Assembly: GCF_030247195.1 (NCBI RefSeq)
Contig: NC_080672.1
Coordinates: forward strand, 161,437,839-161,501,838
Source of the DNA: Topomyia yanbarensis
Lineage: Eukaryota; Arthropoda; Insecta; Diptera; Culicidae
Direction: 5' to 3'
DNA length: 64,000 nucleotides
Shown here: positions 10,355 through 20,765 of the stretch, in pieces
Position numbering within the stretch: position 1 is the stretch's first letter
Layout of the letters: each line of letters opens with the position of its first letter
Notes under the pieces: generated by a model
Databases searched by the model: none
What the model was told of the DNA's origin: nothing
Seen by the model: the letters and a program-made list of their open reading frames with translations, nothing else
Program-made: the position numbers and the translations under genes

Positions 10355-13300
10355 CTTATTAGACGGAATCAGGGATCTGATCACTGTTTTACAGTGGAAC
10401 TGCAGAAGTATTATCCCCAAAATTGATTCATTAAAACACTTGCTAAATTACAATCATTGTGATGCATTTTCCCTATGTGAAACATGGCTAACTTCTAATA
10501 TAAACCTCAACTTCCACGATTTTAACATTATCCGCTTGGATCGAGAAGACTCATATGGGGGGGTACTTTTAGGGATCAAAAAGTGCTACTCCTTCAATCG
10601 AATCAACCTCCCTTCGACGCCAGGCATTGAAGTTGTCGCTTGTCAAACAACAATCAAAGGCAAAGATCTTTGCATTGCTTCTATTTACATTCCTCCTAGG
10701 GCCATGATGGGATATCGAAGATTCTCCAATGTGATTGAACACCTTCCCACGCCCCGCCTGCTTCTTGGAGACTTTAACTCTCACGGTACGGGGTGGGGCT
10801 GTCTATACGACGATAATCGATCTTCGACAATTCAAGACCTTTGTGACAACTTCAATATGACAATTCTGAACACAGGGGAAATGACACGAATTCCTAGACC
10901 ACCTGCGCAAGCAAGTGCACTGGACATATCTTTATGCTCGACATCACTACGGTTAGATTGCAAGTGGAAGGTAATATCTGATCCCCACGGTAGTGACCAC
11001 TTACCAATTGTAATTGCAATCACCACTGGTTCAAGACCATCGACACCAATCAATGTTCCCTATGACCTCACACGAAACATTGATTGGAAGAGCTACGCTG
11101 CTGAGATATCCAAAACTATCGATTCAACACAGATACTTCCCCCGGAGGAAGAATATAAGTTTTTGTCCAACTCGATTCTCGATAGCGCGATTCAAACTCA
11201 GACGAAACGAGTACCCGACGTGAACACCCAAAAACGTTCTCCCAACCCGTGGTGGGACAAAGAGTGCTCAGACGTGTACGCGGAGAAAGCTGCCGCGTAT
11301 AAAACCTTCCGGAACGACGGGTTAGTTGCTAGTTATCGAGTGTACGCGATATTAGAAAAGCGAATGAAAAATTTAATGAAAGCTAAGAAACGCAGTTACT
11401 GGCGCCGGTTTGTCGACGGGTTAACAAGAGAAACATCGATGAGCACTCTTTGGGGCACGGCCCGACGTATGCGAAACCGAAACAGTACTAACGAGAGCGT
11501 GGAATATTCAAACCGTTGGATATTCGATTTCGCCAAGAAGGTTTGTCCGGATTCCGCCCCGGCACAGAAAATCTACCGCGCCGCGTCGCCTTACAATACC
11601 GCGAACGAAACACCGTTTACGATGGTGGAGTTCTCACTTGCTCTCTTATCATGTAACAATAAAGCCCCGGGGCCAGATAGAATTAAATTCAACTTATTGA
11701 AGAATCTTCCAGACTCTGCCAAAAGACGCTTGTTGAATTTATTTAATAGGTTTCTTGAGGGTAACATTGTCCCACATGATTGGAGACAGGTGAGGGTCAT
11801 CGCCATCCAAAAACCAGGAAAACCAGCCTCCGACCACAATTCGTATCGTCCGATTGCAATGCTGTCCTGTATCCGGAAGTTGTTCGAGAAAATGATCCTG
11901 TTTCGGCTCGACAATTGGGTCGAAACAAATGGCTTACTGTCAGATACACAATTTGGCTTCCGCAAAGGCAAAGGGACGAACGATTGCCTTGCGTTGCTCT
12001 CAACAGAAATTCAAATGGCATATGCTAACAAAGAGCAGATGGCATCAGTATTCTTGGATATTAAGGGGGCTTTCGATTCAGTTTCGATCAACATTCTTTA
12101 TGAGAAGTTGCACCAGCATGGTCTTTCGCCAATTTTAAATAACTTTTTGCTAAACCTGTTGTCTGAAAAACAAATGCATTTCTCGCATGGCGATTTATCG
12201 ACATCACGATTTAGCTACATGGGCCTTCCCCAGGGCTCATGTCTAAGCCCTCTCCTCTACAATTTTTACGTGAATGACATTGACGAATGTCTTGTCAATT
12301 CCTGCACGCTAAGGCAGCTTGCAGATGACGGTGTGGTCTCTATTACAGGTCCTAAAGCCGTCGACTTGCAAGGACCACTGCAAGATACCTTGGACAATTT
12401 GTCTGCATGGGCTCTCCAACTGGGTATCGAGTTCTCCACGGAGAAAACTGAGCTAGTCGTATTTTCTAGAAAGCGTGAACCAGCGCAACTACAGCTTCAA
12501 TTAATGGATCAAACTATTACTCAGGCTTCAACATTCAAATATCTCGGGGTATGGTTCGACTCTAAAGGTACCTGGGGATGTCACATTAGGTATCTGAAAC
12601 AGAAGTGCCAACAAAGGATCAACTTTTTCCGTACAATAACTGGAACATGGTGGGGTGCCCATCCAGGAGACCTAATCAGGTTGTACCAAACAACGATATT
12701 ATCAGTGTTGGAGTACGGATGTTTCTGCTTTCGCTCCGCTGCGAACATACACTTCATCAAACTGGAGCGAATCCAGTATCGTTGCTTGCGTATTGCCTTG
12801 GGTTGCATGCACTCGACCCATACGATGAGTCTCGAAGTGCTGGCGGGCGTTCTACCGCTGAAAAATCGATTCTGGGACCTCTCATATCGATTGCTCATTC
12901 GATGCGATATTCTGAACCCATTGGTGATTGCAAATTGCGAAAGGCTTGTCGAGCTTAATTCTCAGACCCGATTCATGTCCTTGTACTTCGATTACATGGC
13001 ACAGAACATCAATTCATCTACATATAACGTCAACCGTGCTCATCTCTTAGATACTTCTGATCCAACTGTATTTTTCGATACATCCATGAAGGAAGAGATT
13101 TGTGGAATTCCGGATCATATTCGCCCACAAGTGGTCCCAAATATTTTCTATAACAAATACCATCAAGTCGACTGCGCCAAAATGTTCTACACTGACGGAT
13201 CAATTCTCAACGGGTCCACAGGCTTCGGTATCTTCAACGAAAATCTTGCTGCCTCATTCAAACTCAATGATCCTGCTTCAATTTACGTCGCAGAATTAGC

Positions 13301-13928
13301 TGCCATTCAGTATACTCTCGGGATCATTGACACCCTGCCCTCAGACCATTACTTCATCGTTTCGGATAGTCTCAGCTCCATTGAGGCCATCCGTGCGGCG
13401 AAGCCTGGAAAGCACTCACCGTATTTCCTGGGGAAAATACGGGAATATCTGAGTGCTTTATCTGAAAAATCTTACCAGATTACCTTGGTTTGGGTCCCGT
13501 CACATTGTTCTATTGCGGGCAATGAGAAGGCGGACTCTTTAGCCAAGGTGGGCGCATTAGAAGGCGACACTTACGAAAGACCAATTTGCTTCAACGAATT
13601 TTTCAGTATCTCTCGTCAGAGGACGCTCGATAGTTGGCAAACCTCATGGAGCAATGGGCATCTGGGACGGTGGCTACATTCCATTATCCCGAAGGTATCA
13701 ACGAATGCTTGGTTTAAGGGGTTGGATGTGAACCGGGACTTTATTCGTACGATGTCAAAGATCATGTCCAACCATTACTCGTTTGACGCGCATCTCCGTC
13801 GTATAGGGCTTGCTGAAAATAATCATTGTGTTTGTGAGAACGGCTATCACGACATCGAGCATGTTGTTTGGCTGTGCGCAGAGTACTGTGTTGCCAGGTC
13901 CCAACTAATAGATTCCCTTCGGGCCTGA
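10347..13928 (+). CDS. LINE-B ORF2: endonuclease, reverse transcriptase, RNase H (premature stop)
   Basis: From the ATG at 10347 this encodes 1193 residues. The AP-type endonuclease (about 15-230) shows QWNCRS, ETWL, LLGDFNSHGTGWG and SDHLPI. The RT shows FLDIKGAFDS, GLPQGSCLSPLLYN and the catalytic box LADD in place of the commoner Y/FADD. The RNase H domain shows TDGS, AELAAI, SDSLSS and GNEKAD, so all four acidic residues are present. A CxCx8Hx4C finger lies near the C-terminus. The TGA at 13926-13928 is probably a point change at a CGA or AGA codon: the frame continues for 34 more codons to TAA at 14031-14033 and matches the end of the related copy at 28628-31691. The TTG at 10326 is in frame but unlikely as a start. 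ATG and the ORF1 stop overlap as ATGGCTAA. Confidence 0.9.
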   Translation: MANLLDGIRDLITVLQWNCRSIIPKIDSLKHLLNYNHCDAFSLCETWLTSNINLNFHDFNIIRLDREDSYGGVLLGIKKCYSFNRINLPSTPGIEVVACQTTIKGKDLCIASIYIPPRAMMGYRRFSNVIEHLPTPRLLLGDFNSHGTGWGCLYDDNRSSTIQDLCDNFNMTILNTGEMTRIPRPPAQASALDISLCSTSLRLDCKWKVISDPHGSDHLPIVIAITTGSRPSTPINVPYDLTRNIDWKSYAAEISKTIDSTQILPPEEEYKFLSNSILDSAIQTQTKRVPDVNTQKRSPNPWWDKECSDVYAEKAAAYKTFRNDGLVASYRVYAILEKRMKNLMKAKKRSYWRRFVDGLTRETSMSTLWGTARRMRNRNSTNESVEYSNRWIFDFAKKVCPDSAPAQKIYRAASPYNTANETPFTMVEFSLALLSCNNKAPGPDRIKFNLLKNLPDSAKRRLLNLFNRFLEGNIVPHDWRQVRVIAIQKPGKPASDHNSYRPIAMLSCIRKLFEKMILFRLDNWVETNGLLSDTQFGFRKGKGTNDCLALLSTEIQMAYANKEQMASVFLDIKGAFDSVSINILYEKLHQHGLSPILNNFLLNLLSEKQMHFSHGDLSTSRFSYMGLPQGSCLSPLLYNFYVNDIDECLVNSCTLRQLADDGVVSITGPKAVDLQGPLQDTLDNLSAWALQLGIEFSTEKTELVVFSRKREPAQLQLQLMDQTITQASTFKYLGVWFDSKGTWGCHIRYLKQKCQQRINFFRTITGTWWGAHPGDLIRLYQTTILSVLEYGCFCFRSAANIHFIKLERIQYRCLRIALGCMHSTHTMSLEVLAGVLPLKNRFWDLSYRLLIRCDILNPLVIANCERLVELNSQTRFMSLYFDYMAQNINSSTYNVNRAHLLDTSDPTVFFDTSMKEEICGIPDHIRPQVVPNIFYNKYHQVDCAKMFYTDGSILNGSTGFGIFNENLAASFKLNDPASIYVAELAAIQYTLGIIDTLPSDHYFIVSDSLSSIEAIRAAKPGKHSPYFLGKIREYLSALSEKSYQITLVWVPSHCSIAGNEKADSLAKVGALEGDTYERPICFNEFFSISRQRTLDSWQTSWSNGHLGRWLHSIIPKVSTNAWFKGLDVNRDFIRTMSKIMSNHYSFDAHLRRIGLAENNHCVCENGYHDIEHVVWLCAEYCVARSQLIDSLRA

Positions 13929-14040
13929 GGTAGATCACCCTATGTGCCAGTCCGGGACGTCCTGGCAAGCCGTGACCACCCCTATATTTTTCTTATCTAT
14001 ATCTTTTTGAAAACCATTGATGTCCAAGTTTAATACATTT

Positions 14041-15588
14041 TGTTACCGATCTAAGTTTTAGCTGTTTCGTAACAATATAATTCCATCCACCATTAATTCA
14101 ATTATAGTATCTAAGTTATGATTTTGTTCTTTTTTGTTAGTTTTTTTGTTATTGGCTCTCTATTATTATTGTTGTTAGTTTGTTAATTGAATTGGAAAAA
14201 ATATATTTGTTGTTATTTTTGTTTAACATAGGATAAGTTTTGTACTAACCACTAACCCCGTTAAAATTCAAACCAATAATTACGCGTCGATAATTTGCGA
14301 AAAAAAACATTGTAAATGATAGCGGTTGGGGGAAATTTGGGAATTCTGCCTGTATTGTTCGAGGGCTGAAAAGAGGTCTTTCGTACCCACCCCGGAACGT
14401 CCAGACCAGGCGTTGGGGCCTAAGACGTGTTCCCCTCTGGACCAGTCATAACTCCTCAAGGCACCTATAATCCCGCAACCGTTACCAATCTGAAGCTATT
14501 GACTGTACCGGAAAAACCGCAACGGCAAAAGACGGCAAAATAGTCCGCACTAATCATAGGCAAACTGTATAATGCAAAATTTACTAACGCCGAATCTGTT
14601 GCTGCATGACTGATTGGCACCGCAGTGGAGTTGAGTCAGGTGCCAGTAATTTAGCCGCAGAACCACTGTTTCCGGAAAAGCTAAGGGAGAGAGAGAGATA
14701 AGAAGGACGAGAGAGAGAGAGAGAATAAGAGGAATTGGATATCGTAGGGTTCATGGGAAATGATAATGAGTGAGGTAGGTCAGTTTGGATGCAGGCCTAA
14801 GGCGAGTAAGTTCAGTGAAATTATAAAACGGTATAGTTCGCAAAGTATAAAATCCTGCGAGAAGTTTTCAACCTAGATCAGTACGGACCTGATATCACGA
14901 GTCCGCTCAAAGTGATTTTCCGGTCAAAATTCGGCTTGTGTCCCACCGTTGGCCGCTACGATTTTTCGGAAGTCCGTTTCCATTAAGACGGCAACCCGCT
15001 ACTACATCGTGAAATTATCAACCCACGGAACACCCGCCGAAGTCCGCCGCCGTACCCTAGCACAGCCGACGAGAATCGCTCCTGGGTTAGACAACGGTAC
15101 GCCACTCCATTGTGGAGCCACGAAAGCACCAAGTGACGGTAACATCTCGGACGCGTGCGCAGTTTGCTAAAAGGCCACGCGCATCAGTTCTCCCCACGCT
15201 GGAAGCACCGGCGCTACGCTAGTATAGACGCCAAAACCACTGCCTCGTTCGCCAAGCAGCATCGACAGCAACGACGGCCCGCCAAACGGGCTCAGGTACG
15301 TTCAATTCCTCCTCTCTCCCACCCACGTGTCGGATCAGCGAAGGGCCCCAACGTTAATAATTAGGCGCCTAAAACTCCGTTCAAAAATAAATTGTAAAAT
15401 TGTAAACCTTTTCTTTTTGTTCCTACGAGAGTCTTTTTCTTTGTTGGATGGTTTCTATATTGATTCGCCTGAGTTGAAAAATTGTTTAAAAGCGGTAAGT
15501 ACAGTGAGTCCTCCCGAGAACGGTAGCCGACCCTGAGATCAAAAATAAAGGTGAGCTAGCCGCGTGGTGTTCTTCAAGAATACTTACA
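14041..15588 (+). repeat. 5' LTR (1548 bp)
   Basis: The sequence read side by side with 18775-20322 shows the same length and only one difference noticed, near the last bases (CTTACA here, CTTTCA there). The LTR contains a GA-rich tract (about 14688-14728) and AATAAA-type signals near 15545. Short ORFs within it (14949-15170, 15155-15364) are identical in both LTRs but have no recognisable domain. Confidence 0.92.
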
Positions 15589-18500
15589 ATTGGCGATCCT
15601 CGTTAAATAAAAATATCCCAATCACCATTGGAATATTTTTGGCCGTATCTCGGGGAGACTCGTGTACAATTCGTCACGTGCTTGATATCGTGGCTGTTAA
15701 CTTGCTCTCCTAAATGATTTGGCGCGCAGTAGAGTGTTAGAATCATTCCGGCATACACACAATAGTGATCAAATTGTCTTTTGGAAACCGTGTGATGCTT
15801 GTTAGTTTTTCAGAGTTTTTTGCATTTTTTATAGATTCAATTGTTTAGCTAAGGAAGCAATATACATTTCGTGTTTTCTTTCCATTCCTTTTACGCCACG
15901 AGTGATTGCAAATCCCCATCGCTTGAGGTTTAGGCAGTTGATAGCTGCTGTATAGAGACGAATACAAATGATTCATCAGAGAAAATATAAGAGGAAGATA
16001 TTTAGATTTGAGAGTTGATTTTTTTTAGAGAGCTGGCTTTGCGCAAAGTGATAATTACGAGTGATAAGACAATGTGCCGGTGCATGGTAGGAACCAGACT
16101 AAGTAGTTATATTCCAGTTATCGGTCATTACACGCGCTAACATTGCGTCGAAAGAATAAAGTTCACTGATTCACGTGGCCAATCGATTGACGCTGGTGAT
16201 ATATGTGAAGATAATTTTAGTACATTCTCAAGCCGAGGAAGTATTGGCGAGGGTGATAGAGTAGCATTTGGAATCTAAGGGATAAAGATAGGATACCGGC
16301 GACAGATAACTTAGAGAGTGCTGCCGAAACTCACTCCCCCCCAGGAAAGCAAACTGCAGAACATTCTTGTTTAATAAAAGATAAAATGATCACCTCTTCC
16401 ATCCTAATGAGCGCTGATTTTGCGAAGAATTTTCAATTAGACAGACGCTAGTGACGGGGCTGTAGCTGGGGTACACTCACGAGACCTGGATGAATAGTAG
16501 AGTTATGGTCTTCTGCTCACATAAGCTAACAACCCAACGAAACTAATTCACTTAGCAGAAAGAAACTTTAGCTGCCCGGTGTTCCATCGAGGCCCGTTGG
16601 AGGCACATTCAGGGATCACACTTAACCTTCATTATCGATTCAGTCCAGATACACATAGTACAATACCAGAGGTGACGTCTTCGCGGTGTAGTTGTTGGAC
16701 TATGACACTACAGCATGATGATATAGCAACGGGGATGCAAGAAACCGTGATTCAGGAGGCGTCGCTTTGGGTTGGAGTTTTTTTTGTTCATCTAGATCGT
16801 TTTTGGTATATTGACTCTGAACAAATGGTTATCAAACAAATCAATGAGCACGTTCATTTTCAAATAATTGATGGCGCCCTAAACAAATTTGTTTCCACAC
16901 TAAATCACCCTAATGATTACAGGTTTGGGTGGAAACAGGTAGTCCTACCAGAGAACAGAGGGACTAGCGTAAGCACAAACCATGATCTGTCTATACATGT
17001 AGACATACGTTGGTGAGAATTCGACAAAAACATCATTGGACAGTTATAGCATGGGAGATATGAACAGCAAAAACAGCCAAAGTAGCAACAGTACCTTCTA
17101 TAGACAATCCCTCAAAAATCCCTGATGAATTATTGTGAAAATTTCAGAAATTGTTTGAAGCCATTTACTTACTTTTGGTTTAAAGATTTTAATCTATTTA
17201 ATCAGATTATACCCCATGGATCATTCCATGACTGATTTTACTCCTTTCTTTGGAGCAGCTTTCCTAAGACACGGATTATAAAAAGCTCCCTAGAGAGGAT
17301 GGACAAACCCCCTGACGATTGAAAACCGGATATAACATACAACATAAATAATGCGTAAGGTCGTTTAATGTTGGCCAACACCGACTGACGCAAAATGAAA
17401 CAATCCAGCGTCACAAAATGGTACGACGCAAAACACGGCCCTATGTACCCTCCTGCGAAAATCAAAACAAAACTAAGAAACTCTTTCTATGGCTTGGAGG
17501 AGATGAAAGATAAGAACCTGGGTAAGTGGCCTGCTGTCCACATCAAACCAGGGCAATATATTTACTCTATATTTATTTTTTTGTTCCAAATTCACTTTAA
17601 TATGTCATACAGCATTCCTTGTTGTTCTTTTCATTGACAGAGCACTAAGAATTCACTATTAATTTTGTTTTTGCACCGAGCGAAATCTCAAAAACGAACC
17701 TAGTTTACAATTATCTTTCCGTGAGGTAAATACTGCTGGCGGGAGGAATACCACCTGATGCGCAGAACTACCGTGCCCGATCCCCATAGCGATGAACAAA
17801 AAGGACCGCTACAACCTGTCTTGTCGCAGGTGTCCTGAAAAATCGTCGAAAATTTTATTTTCTTACTGCTACTTTTATCTTAAGAAAAATTACATGTTAA
17901 CATAAAAAACCATCTCACAGTGACAGTGACAAGACATGTCATCTGTTGACGTTATTAGTAATGCAATTTCCACCTAGCTAGTGAGCGGCTTACATCTCTA
18001 TTGGTTAGGAGGTTTTTGCTATAAAAGTCGATACAGTAGGTCGACTATGCACTCATGATTCGAATTCGCGGTTCGAATTACATCGAGGTGATAGTTAACC
18101 CTAGTTTAATGAAGAGGTGTTATAAGTCTGAATGAACCTACTAGGACATTCACACCAGCACCTTTTTCAAATGAAAAAAGGCAGTTATCATTCTGTGCCT
18201 TTTTGATATACCGTGATGGACTTTGAGAGACAGTTATCCGTTTTTGTCTCTAAAAGTAATATTTATTAGGAGAATCAAGAATAGGAGCGAATGTAGAAGA
18301 ATGAATGACAGTACGAATGAGAATGGAAGACGCGTCTGTTGATTGGAAGGGATGTATGTTTTAGAATGATTGAGGTAAAACGTTCTCGAAGTAGGTTTCA
18401 TATAGTAAACTTACAGATAGGAATATAAATTCGGTGAGGAAGAAACACTCGTGTTCCCACTAAGAATAAGAAATGAAGAGGGAAAGTTAGAGATATGGTG

Positions 18501-18774
18501 TGGAAGTAGTTTGTGTTCCCACTAGTAAAAAGGAATGGAAAGGAGTAGTATAAAAAAAATCTGAAATTATACGAAAGATGAAAAAATGAAAAGAATGCAA
18601 CAATTCGAATTAGTAGCGGGTCTGATCGGGGCGGCCAAAAGACAATTAAATTTATCTCTATTGAAGCAACTCTGCTGCACACACAGGTCTGACACGGAGG
18701 ACAATTTATACGCGATGGTTTCAGAATAGACGAAAAATTATTACATAATTTTTCTACCCTACCACGGGGAGAAT
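15589..18774 (+). other. Internal region of the LTR element, apparently non-coding
   Basis: The interior starts with the probable tRNA primer-binding site TGGCGATCCTCG (15591-15602) and ends with the polypurine tract near 18761-18774. The longest open frame (16579-17016, about 145 codons, with only an internal ATG) shows no domain I recognise. The interior has no similarity to gag or pol that I can see. It may be captured or decayed sequence kept for packaging and reverse transcription signals. Confidence 0.7.
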
Positions 18775-20322
18775 TGTTACCGATCTAAGTTTTAGCTGTT
18801 TCGTAACAATATAATTCCATCCACCATTAATTCAATTATAGTATCTAAGTTATGATTTTGTTCTTTTTTGTTAGTTTTTTTGTTATTGGCTCTCTATTAT
18901 TATTGTTGTTAGTTTGTTAATTGAATTGGAAAAAATATATTTGTTGTTATTTTTGTTTAACATAGGATAAGTTTTGTACTAACCACTAACCCCGTTAAAA
19001 TTCAAACCAATAATTACGCGTCGATAATTTGCGAAAAAAAACATTGTAAATGATAGCGGTTGGGGGAAATTTGGGAATTCTGCCTGTATTGTTCGAGGGC
19101 TGAAAAGAGGTCTTTCGTACCCACCCCGGAACGTCCAGACCAGGCGTTGGGGCCTAAGACGTGTTCCCCTCTGGACCAGTCATAACTCCTCAAGGCACCT
19201 ATAATCCCGCAACCGTTACCAATCTGAAGCTATTGACTGTACCGGAAAAACCGCAACGGCAAAAGACGGCAAAATAGTCCGCACTAATCATAGGCAAACT
19301 GTATAATGCAAAATTTACTAACGCCGAATCTGTTGCTGCATGACTGATTGGCACCGCAGTGGAGTTGAGTCAGGTGCCAGTAATTTAGCCGCAGAACCAC
19401 TGTTTCCGGAAAAGCTAAGGGAGAGAGAGAGATAAGAAGGACGAGAGAGAGAGAGAGAATAAGAGGAATTGGATATCGTAGGGTTCATGGGAAATGATAA
19501 TGAGTGAGGTAGGTCAGTTTGGATGCAGGCCTAAGGCGAGTAAGTTCAGTGAAATTATAAAACGGTATAGTTCGCAAAGTATAAAATCCTGCGAGAAGTT
19601 TTCAACCTAGATCAGTACGGACCTGATATCACGAGTCCGCTCAAAGTGATTTTCCGGTCAAAATTCGGCTTGTGTCCCACCGTTGGCCGCTACGATTTTT
19701 CGGAAGTCCGTTTCCATTAAGACGGCAACCCGCTACTACATCGTGAAATTATCAACCCACGGAACACCCGCCGAAGTCCGCCGCCGTACCCTAGCACAGC
19801 CGACGAGAATCGCTCCTGGGTTAGACAACGGTACGCCACTCCATTGTGGAGCCACGAAAGCACCAAGTGACGGTAACATCTCGGACGCGTGCGCAGTTTG
19901 CTAAAAGGCCACGCGCATCAGTTCTCCCCACGCTGGAAGCACCGGCGCTACGCTAGTATAGACGCCAAAACCACTGCCTCGTTCGCCAAGCAGCATCGAC
20001 AGCAACGACGGCCCGCCAAACGGGCTCAGGTACGTTCAATTCCTCCTCTCTCCCACCCACGTGTCGGATCAGCGAAGGGCCCCAACGTTAATAATTAGGC
20101 GCCTAAAACTCCGTTCAAAAATAAATTGTAAAATTGTAAACCTTTTCTTTTTGTTCCTACGAGAGTCTTTTTCTTTGTTGGATGGTTTCTATATTGATTC
20201 GCCTGAGTTGAAAAATTGTTTAAAAGCGGTAAGTACAGTGAGTCCTCCCGAGAACGGTAGCCGACCCTGAGATCAAAAATAAAGGTGAGCTAGCCGCGTG
20301 GTGTTCTTCAAGAATACTTTCA
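18775..20322 (+). repeat. 3' LTR (1548 bp)
   Basis: This is the second copy of the LTR, followed directly by the ATTT duplication and then by the resumed 3' UTR of LINE-B. Its near identity to the 5' LTR indicates a recent insertion, because the two are identical at the time of integration. Confidence 0.92.
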
Positions 20323-20326
20323 ATTT

Positions 20327-20752
20327 TACCCTCTCTCATTCACAGTAGAATCTCACCAACCTATCCCTGTATCTACAATATGGCATTGCTTCACGAGTCT
20401 TCGGTGCACACTCTTCTTGATAACCATGCAGATGATATAGAGTGCCAATAATTATCCGAAATATCGACCCTCCCCTCGCCCCTGCGATTACAGGCTGGAA
20501 ACTACAACACTACAACAAAGTGTGCATATCCGCCACAATGATCAATCAGCAAACGACGATGTCAATTACACAATATGTATCCCACTTCCTACCTTTTTCC
20601 TGTACTTACATAAGAGGGGAGCAAGCCGCCCCTAAATACGGCTTTCCCTTCCCCCACTAACATGTGACATGTAATATAAAAAAAAATGAATTATCGGCCT
20701 CGTTAAGCTACAGCATTTGGGCCTAAATAAACGTATTTTAAGATAAAAAAAA
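20327..20752 (+). mobile_element. LINE-B 3' UTR continued, with poly(A)
   Basis: The segment lies between the LTR element and the LINE-A body. It ends with GGCCTCGTTAAGCTACAGC and GGGCCTAAATAAACG, then an A tract (20745-20758, of which up to six belong to the target duplication). No ORF of note is present. Confidence 0.75.
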
Positions 20753-20765
20753 AAAAAACTGCAGG

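Larger units (their letters stand above)
14041..20322 (+). mobile_element. Non-autonomous LTR retrotransposon without gag or pol
   Basis: Two 1548-bp direct repeats (14041-15588 and 18775-20322) begin TGTTACC and end in CA. They flank a 3186-bp interior and are bounded by a 4-bp duplication ATTT (14037-14040 and 20323-20326). A primer-binding-like TGGCGATCC starts 3 bp after the left LTR and a purine-rich ACGGGGAGAAT precedes the right LTR. No protease, RT, integrase or gag motif is present in any frame of the interior. The element therefore needs proteins from a partner. The 4-bp duplication fits Ty3/gypsy or BEL types. Orientation (+) is set by the primer site and polypurine tract. Confidence 0.9.
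8532..20752 (+). mobile_element. LINE-B copy 1: near-intact I-clade non-LTR retrotransposon
   Basis: The element runs from a 437-nt 5' UTR through ORF1 and ORF2 to a poly(A) of at least 8 A, with a 13-bp duplication (AAAAAACTGCAGG) on both sides. The LTR element at 14041-20322 was later inserted into its 3' UTR. Without that insertion the LINE is about 5.9 kb. Endonuclease, RT and RNase H on one ORF2 place it in the I clade or a close relative. Its 3' UTR resumes at 20327 and ends with ...GGGCCTAAATAAACG before the A tract. It looks full length, with one nonsense change in ORF2. Confidence 0.9.

Noticed and set aside
14949..15536. ORFs of about 70 codons in the LTRs (also at 19683-20270)
   Set aside because: They have no domain, overlap each other in different frames and exist twice only because the LTR is duplicated.
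16579..17016. 145-codon frame in the LTR element interior as a possible gag or accessory gene
   Set aside because: It opens with GTG, has no early ATG and no recognisable motif; kept only as a remark.
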